Positions 1 through 11,690 are shown, counted from the stretch's first letter. The stretch is 64,000 nucleotides of DNA from Plicaturopsis crispa FD-325 SS-3 (GCA_000827205.1 KN832560.1:1144743-1208742), one strand, 5' to 3'. The notes: generated by a model not told the origin, from the letters alone. Translations and numbers: made by a program.

Positions 1-1
1 C

Positions 2-1870
2 CGCCCGAAACGCAAAGTGCATCGACCGAGAGCTACGTTGCGCAGTTTCAGAACCCTGCTCACTGTGCTCAAGATCGTAGTGCTGCCGATCACCGCGACT
101 ACCGTCGGCCTTTGGGGGATCCTGCTCTACCTTCTGAAGGACACTGAGCTGCTCGAGGCCCAGAGGAACAAGGCGGACGTCGATGTTCCGGATGTAGTCG
201 AGAAGGCACCGTTGGACGAGCGGGTGTCATTTACGACTTTGCCGCGCGCGTTCTCGACCGATGTGGACCTGCTTGCAGCGAGCAAGGATGGGCAGATCGT
301 TGCCGCCGTGGGCCTACAGAACGAGCTCGTCATCTGGCGGCTGGATCGTCAGTCTCATTCGCACATTGCTATCGACACTACGGACGTTCTTCTCCGCGCG
401 GCCAGCACGTCGGATGCTAGACCCGATATCACTGCTGTTGCTGTCGATGTGAGTGGGCAGCTGTGTGCTGTCGGGACGGGTGCAGGTATTATTGCGGTGT
501 GGGCTATTAGCGAGAAATCTGCTCGCGCTTTACCGCATCTCTATTCCGAACGCTCGGCTTCTCGCGTCGTGGATCTGCAATTCCTTGCTTCTTCACACAT
601 GAATCCTACCTCCGCGATTCCCACCCTCATATCTACTTACGAGCAAGGCGCAGCCATCCAGTGGACCATCGGAAACATGCCTACCTCGAATCAAATCCTC
701 CCCTCCCGCCCGGGATCCGTCAAGAAATGCACACTCTGCCGTCCAGACCGCAGCGAACGTCTGTTGGTCGCTTTCTCCATGAATGATGGCAATGTCGAGC
801 TTGTCGATCTGACAACCGGACAATTGCCATCCGTCCTTCCTGACTGCTGCATCCCAGCAGGAAATCCCAAGGACCTAGTTGTAAGAGTCGAAGGATCCTA
901 TGTGGATGTGGGCGAGGAACGCCGTCTAGTCATTGCGACCGCTACAGAAGCAGGCGCGGTCTCGTTGTGGGACGCCGGGACGGGCGAGTGTATCTCCGTG
1001 CTCGACGATATCTACGGTGCGATCGGTAGCTTGCATATATCACCTGTCCCGCGGGAAAGATGCCGCTACTGTGGTGAAAACCTTCCGGAGGGCTTCTCGG
1101 TGTCCTTCTCCGTCGCCCACGCCGTCCTCTTCTACAATGTGCTCACACCAAGTCCGGAGGCCCGGCAATGCTCCTGTGCGCATAACCAACCGCGAAAACC
1201 AGCATCGTGGGATTTCGTCCCTGGGCGTCGCTCACGCAGCGGCAGCGCCGCATCCTCCGTGGGCTCTGCAGCGCCATCGACAGCGCGAAAATCGTCCGCC
1301 GTCTCGAGCACGCTGGACAATATCTCCGCCTTCCCCGTATCGGGGCACGGCGTGCACTCGCGGCGAGCGTCGGAGAAGGACGCGATGCGGCGCGCGTCGG
1401 ACAACAACCTCTCCGTCGCGCTGGTCGCAGACGAGCGTGAGTCCGACCACCCCGTGGGCCCGGCCGTGGACGGCGCCAGCGTGGCCGCGTCCGCGCGCTG
1501 GCAGGACACCAGCGCGAGCCGCGTGGCGGACACGACGTGCGAGCGCGGGAGCTGGGGCGTCTGCGGCACGGGCGTCGTCGGCGTGCGCCGGAAGCCGCGC
1601 TCCTCGGCGCGCGTCGTAGGGGCGGCCACGCAAGGGCTGACGCCGTCTGTGCTGGACCGGTGGGAGGTGTGGATGTTCGACCCGGCGACGGCGCGCGTGC
1701 AGGCGTCGCCGCTCGGTGCGCTGCACGACGAGTATCCTGCGGCGAGGGCGGCGCAGAGCCGGATACCGCGGCTGCCGTTTACGCGTGTGCTTCCGCTGCT
1801 GGGTGGCGGTTCGTATGGACTGGCGGGCTTTGGGAATACCGTGGGGCTGTTTAGTTTCGCGTCTCCGTGA
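2..1870 (+). CDS. SCAP-like sterol-sensing escort protein, C-terminal part (5' end outside window)
   Basis: The frame is open from the window edge, so the gene starts upstream; about 622 residues are visible. A hydrophobic segment near visible residues 18-45 (VLKIVVLPITATTVGLWGIL) would be the last membrane span. It is followed by degenerate WD40 repeats with tryptophan endings (NELVIWRL, GIIAVWAI, GAAIQWTI, GAVSLWDAGTGECISVL) and a Cys pair (RCRYCGENL). Membrane spans followed by C-terminal WD40 repeats are the plan of SREBP cleavage-activating protein, which holds SREBP in the ER and escorts it to the Golgi when sterol or oxygen falls. The region around 1230-1500 is a serine/alanine-rich, probably disordered insert. 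No intron is needed in the visible part. The family call is inferred from architecture and wording of the propeller; the sterol-sensing domain itself lies outside the window. Confidence 0.7.
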   Translation, partial: RPKRKVHRPRATLRSFRTLLTVLKIVVLPITATTVGLWGILLYLLKDTELLEAQRNKADVDVPDVVEKAPLDERVSFTTLPRAFSTDVDLLAASKDGQIVAAVGLQNELVIWRLDRQSHSHIAIDTTDVLLRAASTSDARPDITAVAVDVSGQLCAVGTGAGIIAVWAISEKSARALPHLYSERSASRVVDLQFLASSHMNPTSAIPTLISTYEQGAAIQWTIGNMPTSNQILPSRPGSVKKCTLCRPDRSERLLVAFSMNDGNVELVDLTTGQLPSVLPDCCIPAGNPKDLVVRVEGSYVDVGEERRLVIATATEAGAVSLWDAGTGECISVLDDIYGAIGSLHISPVPRERCRYCGENLPEGFSVSFSVAHAVLFYNVLTPSPEARQCSCAHNQPRKPASWDFVPGRRSRSGSAASSVGSAAPSTARKSSAVSSTLDNISAFPVSGHGVHSRRASEKDAMRRASDNNLSVALVADERESDHPVGPAVDGASVAASARWQDTSASRVADTTCERGSWGVCGTGVVGVRRKPRSSARVVGAATQGLTPSVLDRWEVWMFDPATARVQASPLGALHDEYPAARAAQSRIPRLPFTRVLPLLGGGSYGLAGFGNTVGLFSFASP

Positions 1871-2012
1871 CGGGTGGATGGAGATTCAAGTAATGTATCA
1901 TACACATGTTATCATTCTGGCGACGCACTGTAATCAACGAAACCTAGGACTCAGGTGCACTCCGCAGTGCCACCTTCATGCGCGAACCACGTACCATCCG
2001 CCCATTTCGTCC

Positions 2013-4977
2013 ATGCCAGTGTGCAAACACTGCCACTGGCAGACAGGATCCAACCGCCACAACATGGTTTGCTCTCGTTTGGCCGCGCAACGCCTTCGAT
2101 TTTTGAGCGCGCTGGAGCTGTCCTTCAGTCTTCAGGTTCTAAGTATCACCATGCCTCAGTCATACATTGAGGTTGAGAGTGCTTACCTCGAGGCGTCCAA
2201 CAAGCATGCGCTATGGAAGAACAAATCGCAATACATCACCCATTACCCGTGGCGCACTCCCGCTACCTGGCTTCAGCACGAGCATTCCGACCGTGTTAAG
2301 CACGAAGGTGATATCGACATGACGGTCTGTTGGGTAGCCCTCTTCATTGTATCCCGCGCTTACAACGCGCACCAGATTTTAGCATCCGCTTTATGGAACC
2401 ACGAACGTGACACTTTCTACCATGATCTCCACAATATTCAGGGATGGGTCGCGTTCCAGGTAAATGAGCCTCATCTTTACGAGATCTCCCTGCCTAGCAG
2501 GCCACCCCTCGGAGCTCCTGGGCATTCGTGGACGTTGACGCAGTGGCAACTATTTGATGCACTCCTCGAGGCGACGGCACCCCACGACCCAAACGTGTTG
2601 CCTTGTGTGGCTGCACCTTGGCCACACCCCGGGCCACCCCAAGGACTGCCCAAAAAATTGCAGGATGTGAGCTTTGAGTCTTTTGACTGGCTGCAGCCCA
2701 TTCTCAAGTTCTCATTTGTTAGGCCGTCGACGTAATGTGTACATGGCAGGCCATTGTGCCTGCATATCGCGAAGGCCGCAAAAAAAAGCCACGTCATGAG
2801 CTCGCCCCCACTAGCAATCTTATCCAAGACAAATACCTACAAGAAGTTTTGATCTTGAAAAGGGTCGCGCGAAACTTCCGCAACAGAGCAACCTCTCAGC
2901 GCATGGACAACATTGCCTCGAACATAGACCTAGTAGCCTTGATGGTACGGTGGATGCTTTTGGTAAGTTTACTCAGTCATAACATGCAGAGTATTACTCA
3001 CTATGCTACAGGGAAATGTCGCCATTCCAGACAGTGCTTCGGATCTTTTGCATATTCTCCGACAGTCAGTCCTGCTTGACTGCATTCCAGTCCACCTCCT
3101 CACTCATCGTTCCGCGCAGGCGCGGAGAAGGAATCGGTATCTCCCACGATTCGGGTCAATGGATCGAGTTAGAGCAGGATCTTGACATTTGCTTCAAGGG
3201 CTATGCCATGCGCACTCCCCTTCAGCTTTGTGCCACGATATCTCCCTTGTTATGCCTTCATGGTAGACGCTTCATGCATACCTCCTGTCGCAGGGATGCG
3301 CTCATATATGTGCGTTTACGCTTAATTCTATCTATACCATGCCTCACCGACAACATAGGCAGCTCCCCTTATTCAGTCTGCAAAAGGACCCGTCCTATTG
3401 GCCGTGGAGCGGGAGCTGTGGAGGACCATAGCTTCCATAGCACTCACCGCAGACACGGACGTCGAACTGTCGAAGTTTTGTGAGTGGTATGAAACTTTCA
3501 TGAGAGGGAAGACAGAACCCGACGGCCTGTCGTGGCCTCTAGCTATAGGTGCGCCATGTATTCACTTTGGCTGTGCGTTTGTTAACCCTACACGCTTTGT
3601 AGACGCTGAGCCTAATTTGCCATCCCGAGCTTCCGAGCCAGCCTCCATTATTCCTGCCTTGATCCCGGCTTCTCCTGCTTCATCTGATTCTCCTCTTGTC
3701 GGCCCCTCTGCGTCTGACTCTGGTCGTACCTCTCAGCATGCCCCAATGTGTCTTGCAATCTCAGACCCGCAATCCCACGGGCACGCACCTGTTGTTGCCC
3801 CCAATGCTTCTGCTCCTCACCCTGCGGATCCGGTCCATAACTCGCCTCTCGAAGCAGCTGCATCTCCTCCACCGCCAAATCAGTCACAGCCTGACCAGCC
3901 GCCGTCGACAGGCACGCGTCCGGTTCGGATACACAAACCACCTTGCCCCATTCAGCCTATTTATCGGCCCCCATTGCCTGAGCAACGCAAGAAACCCTAC
4001 AAGGCCAAACCCACTTCGCGATCGGCGAAGCCTCGCACTTTGGTCGAATCGCTTGAGTCCACAGATCTTTCGGGCGATGTATGTCCCTGCGTGTTGAGTG
4101 TTGATATCATGCCCCACTGACTCTTGCTATAAGATGGATGACACCACTGATATTATTCTCTATGCACCTCCCAACGTAAGTGCATTATCTTGTATATCTT
4201 CATCGCCTTCATTGCTATGCAGTTTGGGACCCCGGGCATTTCTGTGACCCTCCACTCCGCTGATTTTTTAGAGGCGCCTGTGCAATACACTTTCCAAGGT
4301 CACGATGTGAGCTCCCCGCTATCTCCCCTTTCGTTCTGCAATGCTCATACATGAACTAGGTTGACATAGCCATTTTTCGGGAAATGATACAAGCTTGCCA
4401 ATCCTCGTTCTGTGACGGTATACCGTTGTTCCATCTACCACAGGCGCGGGATCTCGTGTACGACCCAGCGAAGCGTCTGTCGACGTTTTATACTGCAGAC
4501 GCTAATGCGTTTGACTCCCTCACTGACACACAACGCATGTGCATCTTCCGTGATAGCCATATTATCGTGAGATCTTCCGCCCCTTCAGTCCAAAAATTCA
4601 CGATACATGAGCTGGCAAAAATGGCGGACTTGAATCAAGTCGTGGAAATCCAAGGTATGGCCTGCACGCATCATATACAAGTTGTGCTCACCGCTTCATT
4701 CACGCGTCATTGACAGATATCTGCGCCCGCACTCAGGAAACTGCGGCACAATGTAATCGCAAGGGCACTCTCCGTCAGTTCTATCAGGCTGCTACCTCTC
4801 AAAATGGACGCGTGCTTAATATTAATCAATGTACACAAGTGCTACTAGTACCCAGCCCTTTGCCGCTCTTAACAGTACTCAGGCCCAAGTCACCGAAGCA
4901 TCACGCCAGAACAAAAAATCATGATGGGCCTAATGCATTGGGAAAACAGCAATACAAACTGTAATGCCAAAGAATAA
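2013..4977 (+). CDS. Orphan ten-exon gene, 828 aa, with N-terminal C2HC-type finger and Pro-rich middle
   Basis: I do not recognise the family. A ten-exon model closes exactly in frame (829 codons with stop): 2013-2666, 2723-2962, 3012-3064, 3120-3309, 3359-4078, 4134-4175, 4223-4306, 4360-4654, 4717-4830, 4883-4977, all joined by GT-AG introns of 47-62 bp. The protein starts MPVCKHCHWQTGSNRHNMVC, which has a C-x2-C-x8-H-x3-C spacing fit for zinc. Next come a Trp/His-rich region (YPWRTPATWLQHEHSDRVKH), a helical region around 2740-2960, a Pro/Ser-rich basic stretch (3640-4040) and a conserved-looking tail ending EQKIMMGLMHWENSNTNCNAKE. The last intron has an alternative acceptor at 4875 that gives a different tail. 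Exon 1 is open throughout but could hide a further intron near 2328-2381. There is no transposase, helicase or polymerase motif. The exons look real; the function is unknown. Confidence 0.6.
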
Positions 4978-5903
4978 TTTACGCAAGTCCAATGTATGCG
5001 GTAGGGGTGGGGTGGGGTGAGTGAGTAGGCGAATGTGGTATGTTCGGCGGTGCAAATGTCTCCGAGACAATGAAAAGTGTATGCCTGGATGCTGCGGTGG
5101 GGAGGGGAAGGGGGAAGGAAGGAAATAGCTAAGTAAGGCGAGGGTGGGGTGTATGATATGGTTTATGATACAAGTGGATGACCAAAAAGAAAAAAAAAAA
5201 TGACCTAACGGACGGGGGGCAGCAAGATCGGGGAGGGAGGTTACGAGAGGAGAGAGAGAGACGGGGGAGGAGAGAGAAATCTGGAAAAGAATAACGAAAA
5301 GATGCAAAAAGACACTGATGAAGGAAAAAGCGGTACACCCTGCTCGAGCCTGACGCCGAGGCCGAGTCACATACAACGTCGCATATAACCCGGTGTATCG
5401 ATTAGAAAGAGCACTGCACACACACACGCCATGTCAGTAACACGATCAGCACGAAGAGGGAAGGGGGAAAGGACGCACGTAAGCAGGCAGAATGATTAAT
5501 TATTTATGGAACAGTCAGTCCGCGGTAGCGTAACCAACCATATGTGGTGCGGATGATATAAAGTGGAGATGGGAGCAGAAGCTGGTGGAAATGCAGATGC
5601 AGACGCGCGGGGCGGTGGTGGTGGGGGGCCAGTGCGCGCGGGAAGTGTTGTTACAAGTGTGAACGGGGCTGCGGGCGCCCTGGACGGCGCGTTGAAGCAT
5701 GTGGAAGCGTATGTACGCAGGGCGTGCATGAAATAGATGCAAAGGGCGGGCGGGCGAGCCGGCGGTTGTTTTTTGAGGTCGGATGGCACGCACATCGGAC
5801 GGTGAAGTGGCGAGAAATAAACCCAAGATGATAGAAATAATAGACAGGCGGTCGGCGGGGTTGCGGGCACACGCCGGCTAGATGCGGACGGCAGCAAGCA
5901 CAC
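4978..5903. other. Intergenic region between convergent genes, purine-biased low complexity
   Basis: No supported gene. The plus strand between about 5000 and 5320 is very rich in G and A, with runs such as GGGGTGGGGTGGGG and GGGGAGGGGAAGGGGG. This makes misleading long proline/serine frames on the minus strand. It probably holds the 3' UTRs of the two converging genes. Confidence 0.5.
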
Positions 5904-7834
5904 TCAGGTCGTTTCCGTGGGCTGGTCCTTGTGCCTGCTGATCTTTTCGACACCAGCGCCTACAACCATGAGCCCTTGCGTCTCATCCTGCTCACAAAAT
6001 CAGCACCTGACTTGAATCGACAAAGGAAACCCGACAAACCTCTTCGTCCTCGTCCTCATCGTCGCTCGCACTCCTAGTCTCTTCACTCTCCTCCTCATCG
6101 TCATCCTGCTTGTCCTCATCGTCGTCGGCATCATCGTCCTGCACCGGCGTCTGCGCAGCGAGCGCCTCGCCTTTAGACTCCTCCTTGTACGATCCCGAGC
6201 GCGACGCAATCCGCGAATTCGTGCGCACATGGTGCGGCGGCGCCGGAACGCTCGCCACGGTGAGCACGTGCTCCGCGCCCTTGTCTTCGTCCTTTGGCGT
6301 GTGGTCCGCGACGGGGGACATGGCGCGGGGGGACGCCGAGACCGGCGGTGGCGAAGTGGAATGTGGCGGTGGGGGCGATGACGCTCCTTCAGCGACTGGG
6401 GAAGTGGGCGATGTTGGATCGCCCTCGACGACGGATTCCAGCGCCTTAGCAGCCTCTGCCGCCGCTTTCTCGCGCTCGCGCTGCTCCCGTCGCCGTTTCA
6501 CCCACCCAATGCCGCTCCCGTCATCGTCGTCATCGGCGGACGATGTCCGGCCGGGCGCGTCGCCGCCGACCGCGCTGCCCGTGCTTTGCAGCTTCCCCCA
6601 GACGGAGTGCTGCGCGTGCACGGAGCCCATGCCGCCGTACCCCCACTCCACGAACGCGGGCTCCTCGTCGCGTGCACTCGCGAAAAGGTTCTTGTTCCGC
6701 AGGTCGTTCCGGCCCTGTGGAGAGGATGTCAGTACAGGCGTCCATCGGCGTCACAGGGATGCACAGGAAATAATGAACTTCAATGAAGTAATGGGGCAGC
6801 CGGAAAGATACAGCGGGAAGTATGAGTGAAAAGGGACGTACTCCACCGTAAACACGCCCGTTAAGCATGCGCGTGCCCGTCCGCACGGTGCCTGTGGAGA
6901 GCGTGCTGAGGCCGTTGTTGGCAGTCCCCCCAGTGTTCGACTGCGACCGCGCCCTCGCGGCCGCCGATTTCGATTTTGTGGGCTGCAGTGCCGCCTGTGC
7001 GGACTGCGAGCGTGCGAGGGGCGAGCCGAACGGGTGCCAAGAGGACGGTGCCTCTTTGCCCTTGGCGCGGTGGCTGTGTGATGAGCCCGCGCTTGTCCAG
7101 CGGCTGAGGCCGCTGTTCTCGTCCTGTCGCCTCTCGTCCCCCTGCCGGGAGGAGGAGCGGAAGAGGTTGATGGCTCCGAGGGTTAGGATGTCCTCGGTGC
7201 TGATGCCACCGAAGCCGCTCCCACCGGCCATGGGTGGGCATGGGCTTGATGAGCGCTTAAGGAACGGCTTCAAAAGTTTCTTGTAGGACCGTGATTTAGA
7301 TGCCGTTGGTGTGGGAGGTGCACACGGAAAAGTAGTGGAAGACGAGACGGACGGCGCGGGGGAGCTGGTGCGTGCGAGCTGCGGCATGGGGTGGCACAAC
7401 GGTGTCGATGGGGCGGGCACGCTGGCTGCCGATGAGGAGGACGAGGATGGCGTGTCGAGTGGGGGCAGCGGGACCGGTGGCACAGCCGGCGATGAGGCGA
7501 CTGACGTGTCGCCGGACAATTCCTGATCCAGTGGTAGCTCCACGCCATCGTCCGAAAGAAATACGGCGCGGCGGGGGTCAGGGAGTGGAGCGAAGCGAAT
7601 ACGGGGCGTAGATCGGGATCGTTGGTTGCTGCGTACTGGGGAATGTGAGGGCGTCGGGGTGTACATGCTGGACGCCGCTGACCCTGCGAACGCCCTGATC
7701 GGCTGCGACTCGCCCTGCGGATTCAAGAGAATCGAGTTTGAGGGCGAATGCCGGTATTTGTGATGTTGTTGCCTACGTTGCTGCTGGTCTGGAAAGGACG
7801 GCAGCGGGCGCGACGGAAGGATTGTAGTAGCCAT
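5904..7834 (-). CDS. Serine/proline-rich conserved fungal protein of unknown function (583 aa)
   Basis: Three exons on the minus strand (7834-6842, 6714-6040, 5987-5904) joined by GT-AG introns give 583 residues in frame. The start is the ATG at 7834. The first half is disordered and rich in Ser, Pro, Thr and Arg with short conserved-looking patches (TPRIRFAPLPDPRRAVFLSDDG, KSRSYKKLLKPFLKRSSS, STEDILTLGAINLFRS). Across the first intron runs the best-ordered patch (RVYGGGRNDLRNKNLFAS, then EEPAFVEWGYGGMGSVHA). The C-terminal half has a charged helix (KRRREQREREKAAAEAAKAL) and a long acidic tract of Asp/Glu. The last exon was preferred over read-through to the stop at 5992 because the 52 bp intron gives a sensible tail ending KISRHKDQPTETT. 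I cannot name a function; a regulatory or scaffold role is only a guess. Confidence 0.65.
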
Positions 7835-10530
7835 TTCGCGGCCACTTTGCGCACGAAAAGTGCGAGATTATTGGTTGATGATGGGGGTAAGAAAGAAAGA
7901 AAGCAAAGCGTCGTGGACGAAGAAAAGAGAGAAAGAACAGGTGAAAAACGATGATGAAAGGCAAACGAAAGGAGTCAAAACGAAGAGCAAGAAACACCCT
8001 CTCCTTGGCATTTCCACAGCCTTTCTCAATCCCCGGCCAACGCCGCTCGGATCCGCTTTCGGTCAAGCCCCGTCGGACTACCCCGCATTTTCGTCGTTTT
8101 GCTTCCGCCGCAAATGCCTCGCAGGGAAATTACATCTTCACTTTGACGTTACCTCTTGCATTTTACTTCCGTCTACAGTCTATCACCACTGCTTGAGACA
8201 GCACCATTCCTTGAGACGCGCCAAACATTACGATTTCGCAGACGCGGCGCGCGCGCATTTGACCAGCGTCCGCTACTTCAATAATTTCCTCAGTACTGAA
8301 AGCTCTTCCTTCCGCTCTGAGACTTGCACTACGGTACCTTCCAATGCCAAAGGGAACAGCCCTATTTTTTCAGCACAAAATATCATTGAGTTATATATCT
8401 GAGGTATATTTTAAGCCGAGTGTCTCAAGGAGCTGTTTCCCAGGCTCTGACAATCTCAACGCAGTACCTACCACCCTCAACAACATGAAGATGCACACCT
8501 TTCGGCTCGAAAAAAATCATATGGCATGCTGGATGGTATGCAGACAGACGTATCAAGAAAGATTCTTGAAAAGTGCTCGAGAGAATATTAAATCCGGCCC
8601 GCTATGAAAAGTGTCTCAAGGAGCGGTGATGGACTGTATGCAAGCCTTGGCACACGCTGTATGTCTGTTGCGTTGCTGCTGCTGCGTATGTTCTGCTCGT
8701 TTTTTGTGTCTCATCTTCGTCAGCCTGATGTGCCCATCAAAAATCTTCGCTGGAGTGCGCGTCTCCTGGCGACAACAAAAGATTTCGTGTCGGGTGAACA
8801 AGCGGCGCGCTGAGTGGCTCCCCGGGTGCCACCCTGCACGACGCCCGCTCAACGCGCAAGCTAGTGCGTATATGCCTTATCGCCCAATCGTCGCGCCATA
8901 CCGCCCACTGCCGCCCACTTATCGCACTATTAGCGTTTTTAGATTGCGACCACCCGCGGCATCTCCCGAGCGCCCGCGATACCGATAAAGGAACGAGCCT
9001 GGCGCTGCGCACAAACGTGGGTGTATGTGGGTCCCCCTCCTCGCCCGTGCGTCCGGCCAATACGGGGTGGCGGATGATGCATTCGTGATTTGTATGATGG
9101 CGGCGTCGATATCTGCTCTCATCGCTGGCACGGTCGCAGCTGATTGTTCTCTCGTCCTGGATGCCGGACGATAACGTCCTCGAAGGCCGGCCTCGATGTT
9201 TCTATGGACGCCGGACGGACATATCCTCCTCAAAGAGCGAGGAAACGAGGACAGAACTCGTCGATATTAAAAACGTGAGTCCTTTCGAACCCTTTCGTAC
9301 TCAACGCGTGCCCCGATTGCATCGATGTCTGCTCATGGGCCGCCTCCTTGCATGCAACGCGTCACCGTATATGCCGACGCTGGTGGCGTATGTGTCTCTC
9401 CTGCAACGATGATCACATCGTGCTCAGCAATCCCGACGGTTCGGGGTTTTCCCCCTCGGCGTATGCGAACGTCTCGTCTAAAAGTAGGCGTCTCGAATTA
9501 CGATCGAAGGAGCTGCGTTCACACCAAGTTCGAACGTTCTTTCTGCTCCAGACACACCCCGATTCCGAATCAGCGAGATCATCGCCCACGGTGCGAATGC
9601 CCAACATCGGCCACCCACGGTCCCAAATACGCAGCCGCCGGCCCCGTACTCGCCGTGTCCCCCTACGCACGGTTCCACGGTGCCATATACACCGTATGCG
9701 CACTCTATCCACCTCTATCAAAGTTCCTCGCTTAGCGTGGGACGCCTACAATTCTCCGTGAGCTCTCATGTTTTCTACTTCTCGAACGGTGTAATTACTC
9801 AAGTACAAAGTTTTCGACGGCCCGTACCGGTGAATGTAGCGGCCCACCGCCGTCCGCGGTGGGGGCCGCTGGAGTGACTCCCCCCTCTATGTAGATCTAC
9901 ATTTCGAGGTTGCCCGGGTGTTGAATGTGCTCCCCCGTTCCTAGCACCCTCAATCCCTTCCCTCCATTGTTCATTCAGGTGCGCATCCGCAGTCTGCTTC
10001 CCCTCGCATATGGTACCGGGCCCAGGCCTACGCCACCGACACCTCTATTCCTTTGTTCTGCAACGGATCGATATCAGGTTCTTCTCGCTGTTCCTGTGCT
10101 GCGTGCGTGCTGTGCATGCCCTGTCGTCTTCGCGGTGTGTATATGTGTATGTAACGCTTCTGCGTCGAAACCAGGGTGGTGGTGTTTTCGCGATGTTGCC
10201 TAGCCAGCGTCTTATTCTTCGCCTGGTTCCATTTCTATCCGATGGCGCGATCTTCATGTAACGCGTGCGTTCTTGGATGTCGGTCGACGGTAAAACCTCG
10301 TTGTGACCGCTATGTTCACACCGCGCTTGATCTGGGTGGTCCGCCAGACGCCAAGCCCTTGCATGTACGTCGTACTTTGGAGTGCTCTTTACTGTGCTGA
10401 CTCGCGATTGACGTTCTGAAAGTGGTGTTTGACGTTGTGAAAGTGCTCGTTGACGTTTTCCTGGTCAGCAGCTAGGTCAGCAGGTCGATGTTGTCGTCTT
10501 AACTCCCCAGTCTTGGCGACGGCGTAGTGT
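7835..10530. other. Gene-poor stretch, about 2.7 kb, no supported gene
   Basis: The region upstream of 7834 is the promoter side of the serine-rich gene. Short frames on both strands lack splice continuity, family motifs or composition typical of the genes nearby. The only structures seen are two inverted repeats near 9838-9903, described separately. A lineage-specific small gene or non-coding RNA cannot be excluded. Confidence 0.45.
9838..9870. repeat. GC-rich inverted repeat (hairpin)
   Basis: AGCGGCCCACCGC is followed after a few bases by GCGGTGGGGGCCGCT, which pairs almost perfectly. Twenty bases further on lies a perfect 14 bp palindrome, ATGTAGATCTACAT (9890-9903). No gene frame explains either one. 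Confidence 0.5.
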
Positions 10531-11110
10531 CCATCTCTGATATCGATGGGATCCAGAAGGTATTCCATTCCCTAGCTGGCCGTGGCCGGGAACCTGCTCA
10601 AGGGCACCGGGCTACGTGGGGCTATACCTGTACATGTACAGGAGCATAGTCACGGTCTGTATGTACATTGTATGATGGAACTTTGATCCATTAAATCTAA
10701 GGAGATCACTTGAGCGCGGAAATGAACTCGAATCTTGAGAAGGGGGAGGCTTTCGGGTGGCCACCTCCCTGGCAAAGCTCGTTCAGCAAGCACGCCGAGT
10801 CTGCGGCCTCTCGAGATGAGTCCTGAGTACGCGGCGCATACTCGTCGAACGAGGCGGATCGGGAGAGGACGCTCCAGTTGTCGTCCTCACAATCGGCGTC
10901 TGAAACGGCGTAATGTCAGTCATCTCTGATATCGATGGCAGAAGGGATTCCATTCTTTCTCGCCGTGGCCGGATGTTTGTGCAATATAACATGAGCTGTG
11001 TGGACGAACTTTGTTTGATCCATTAAGTCTGGCACTGTGATCAGTTGAGCACGGAAATGGACTCAAGAAGGTCATCGACGTCGAGGTCGAAGTCTTCCGG
11101 GAGCCTGGAG
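10531..11110. repeat. Diverged tandem direct repeats (about 0.35 kb unit)
   Basis: Blocks recur in the same order and orientation: CATCTCTGATATCGATGG at 10532 and again at 10920; GAACTTTGATCCATTAA at 10678 and a close match at 11005; GAGCACGGAAATG-like segments at about 10711 and 11047. Each unit reads on the minus strand as the 3' end of a gene, so the locus carries at least two and probably three partial copies of one gene. Confidence 0.6.
10706..10995 (-). pseudogene. 3' fragment of a family X gene (minus strand copy)
   Basis: On the minus strand a possible acceptor (TTTCAG, about 10904) opens an exon coding DNWSVLSRSASFDEYAPR and running to a stop at 10706 (ending SRFEFISALK). The phrase WSVLSRSASFDEYAPR is nearly identical to the C-terminus of the intact family X gene at 12076-13416 on the other strand. 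No N-terminal HYFP/YLLIPL region is present nearby, so this is a fragment or heavily decayed copy rather than a whole gene. Confidence 0.5.
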
Positions 11111-11690
11111 CTTGGCTACAGTAGTGCGACAGGTTTGAAGTTGAAGTTGAAGCAACGACTACTGTACACGAGTTTGCAGGATTGCAGGTGTGATAGATTC
11201 TACACCGCGCCCTCCCATCCTTCTCCCGGCTCGTCGAATCGTCCTCGTTTTATGTAGCCAGCGATACCGCCTTCATGGCCATCGGAGTTGAGGCACCAGG
11301 AGGACAGTGCATGTTATGCTCGCATCGGTCCGGTACATCGCAAACAGCTACAGTGTACCGTGGTGACGAGCATTTCGAGGTGCGTAGGTTCAATGAAAGC
11401 CCGTAAATCGAACGTCCAACAGGTGGTGTGGTGCTGTCGTAGTTGTCGTCAGCTTGATATAGGAAAGCACTGGACTCACCGCGGACAAGCAATATCCACG
11501 CAGGCTGGTCTGCGATTGGCAGCCCCTGAGGTCAAGTAGCGGAATCTCTCAAGCTCGAGGCCGTCATGGTCAAGAGCTTTCAATCGAGCCCCATGTTCGT
11601 ATGTGATACACCCCTTGCAGACTCTGAGATCTGGCAAGGAGCTATCACGGTGGGGGGAAAGAGTCCACTGCATCCCAAACAGACCAGCGT
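11041..11690 (-). pseudogene. Decayed copy related to the 5' region of the PLC-like gene
   Basis: Reading the minus strand, a segment at 11476-11550 (GAANRRPACVDIACPR followed by a GTGAGT donor) matches the plus-strand sequence at 13885-13940 upstream of the PLC-like gene, including the donor. Further along, AVCDVPDRCEHNMHCPPGAS (about 11290-11350) matches VVCDVSGRCERLHFLPGAS in that gene's first exon. The fragment ends in LPEDFDLDVDDLLESISVLN and a stop at 11041. There is no catalytic PLC X-box here, and the first-exon similarity is soon lost, so it is called a relic. The match extends into non-coding sequence, which indicates a segmental duplication in inverted orientation. Confidence 0.5.

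Noticed and set aside
1132-1905. 257-codon antisense frame across the SCAP-like gene end
   Set aside because: Arises in the Ser/Ala-rich insert of the sense gene; no recognisable protein.
5496-5953. Overlapping minus-strand frames downstream of the serine-rich gene
   Set aside because: Composition follows the purine bias of the intergenic DNA; only the small last exon at 5904-5987 is supported.
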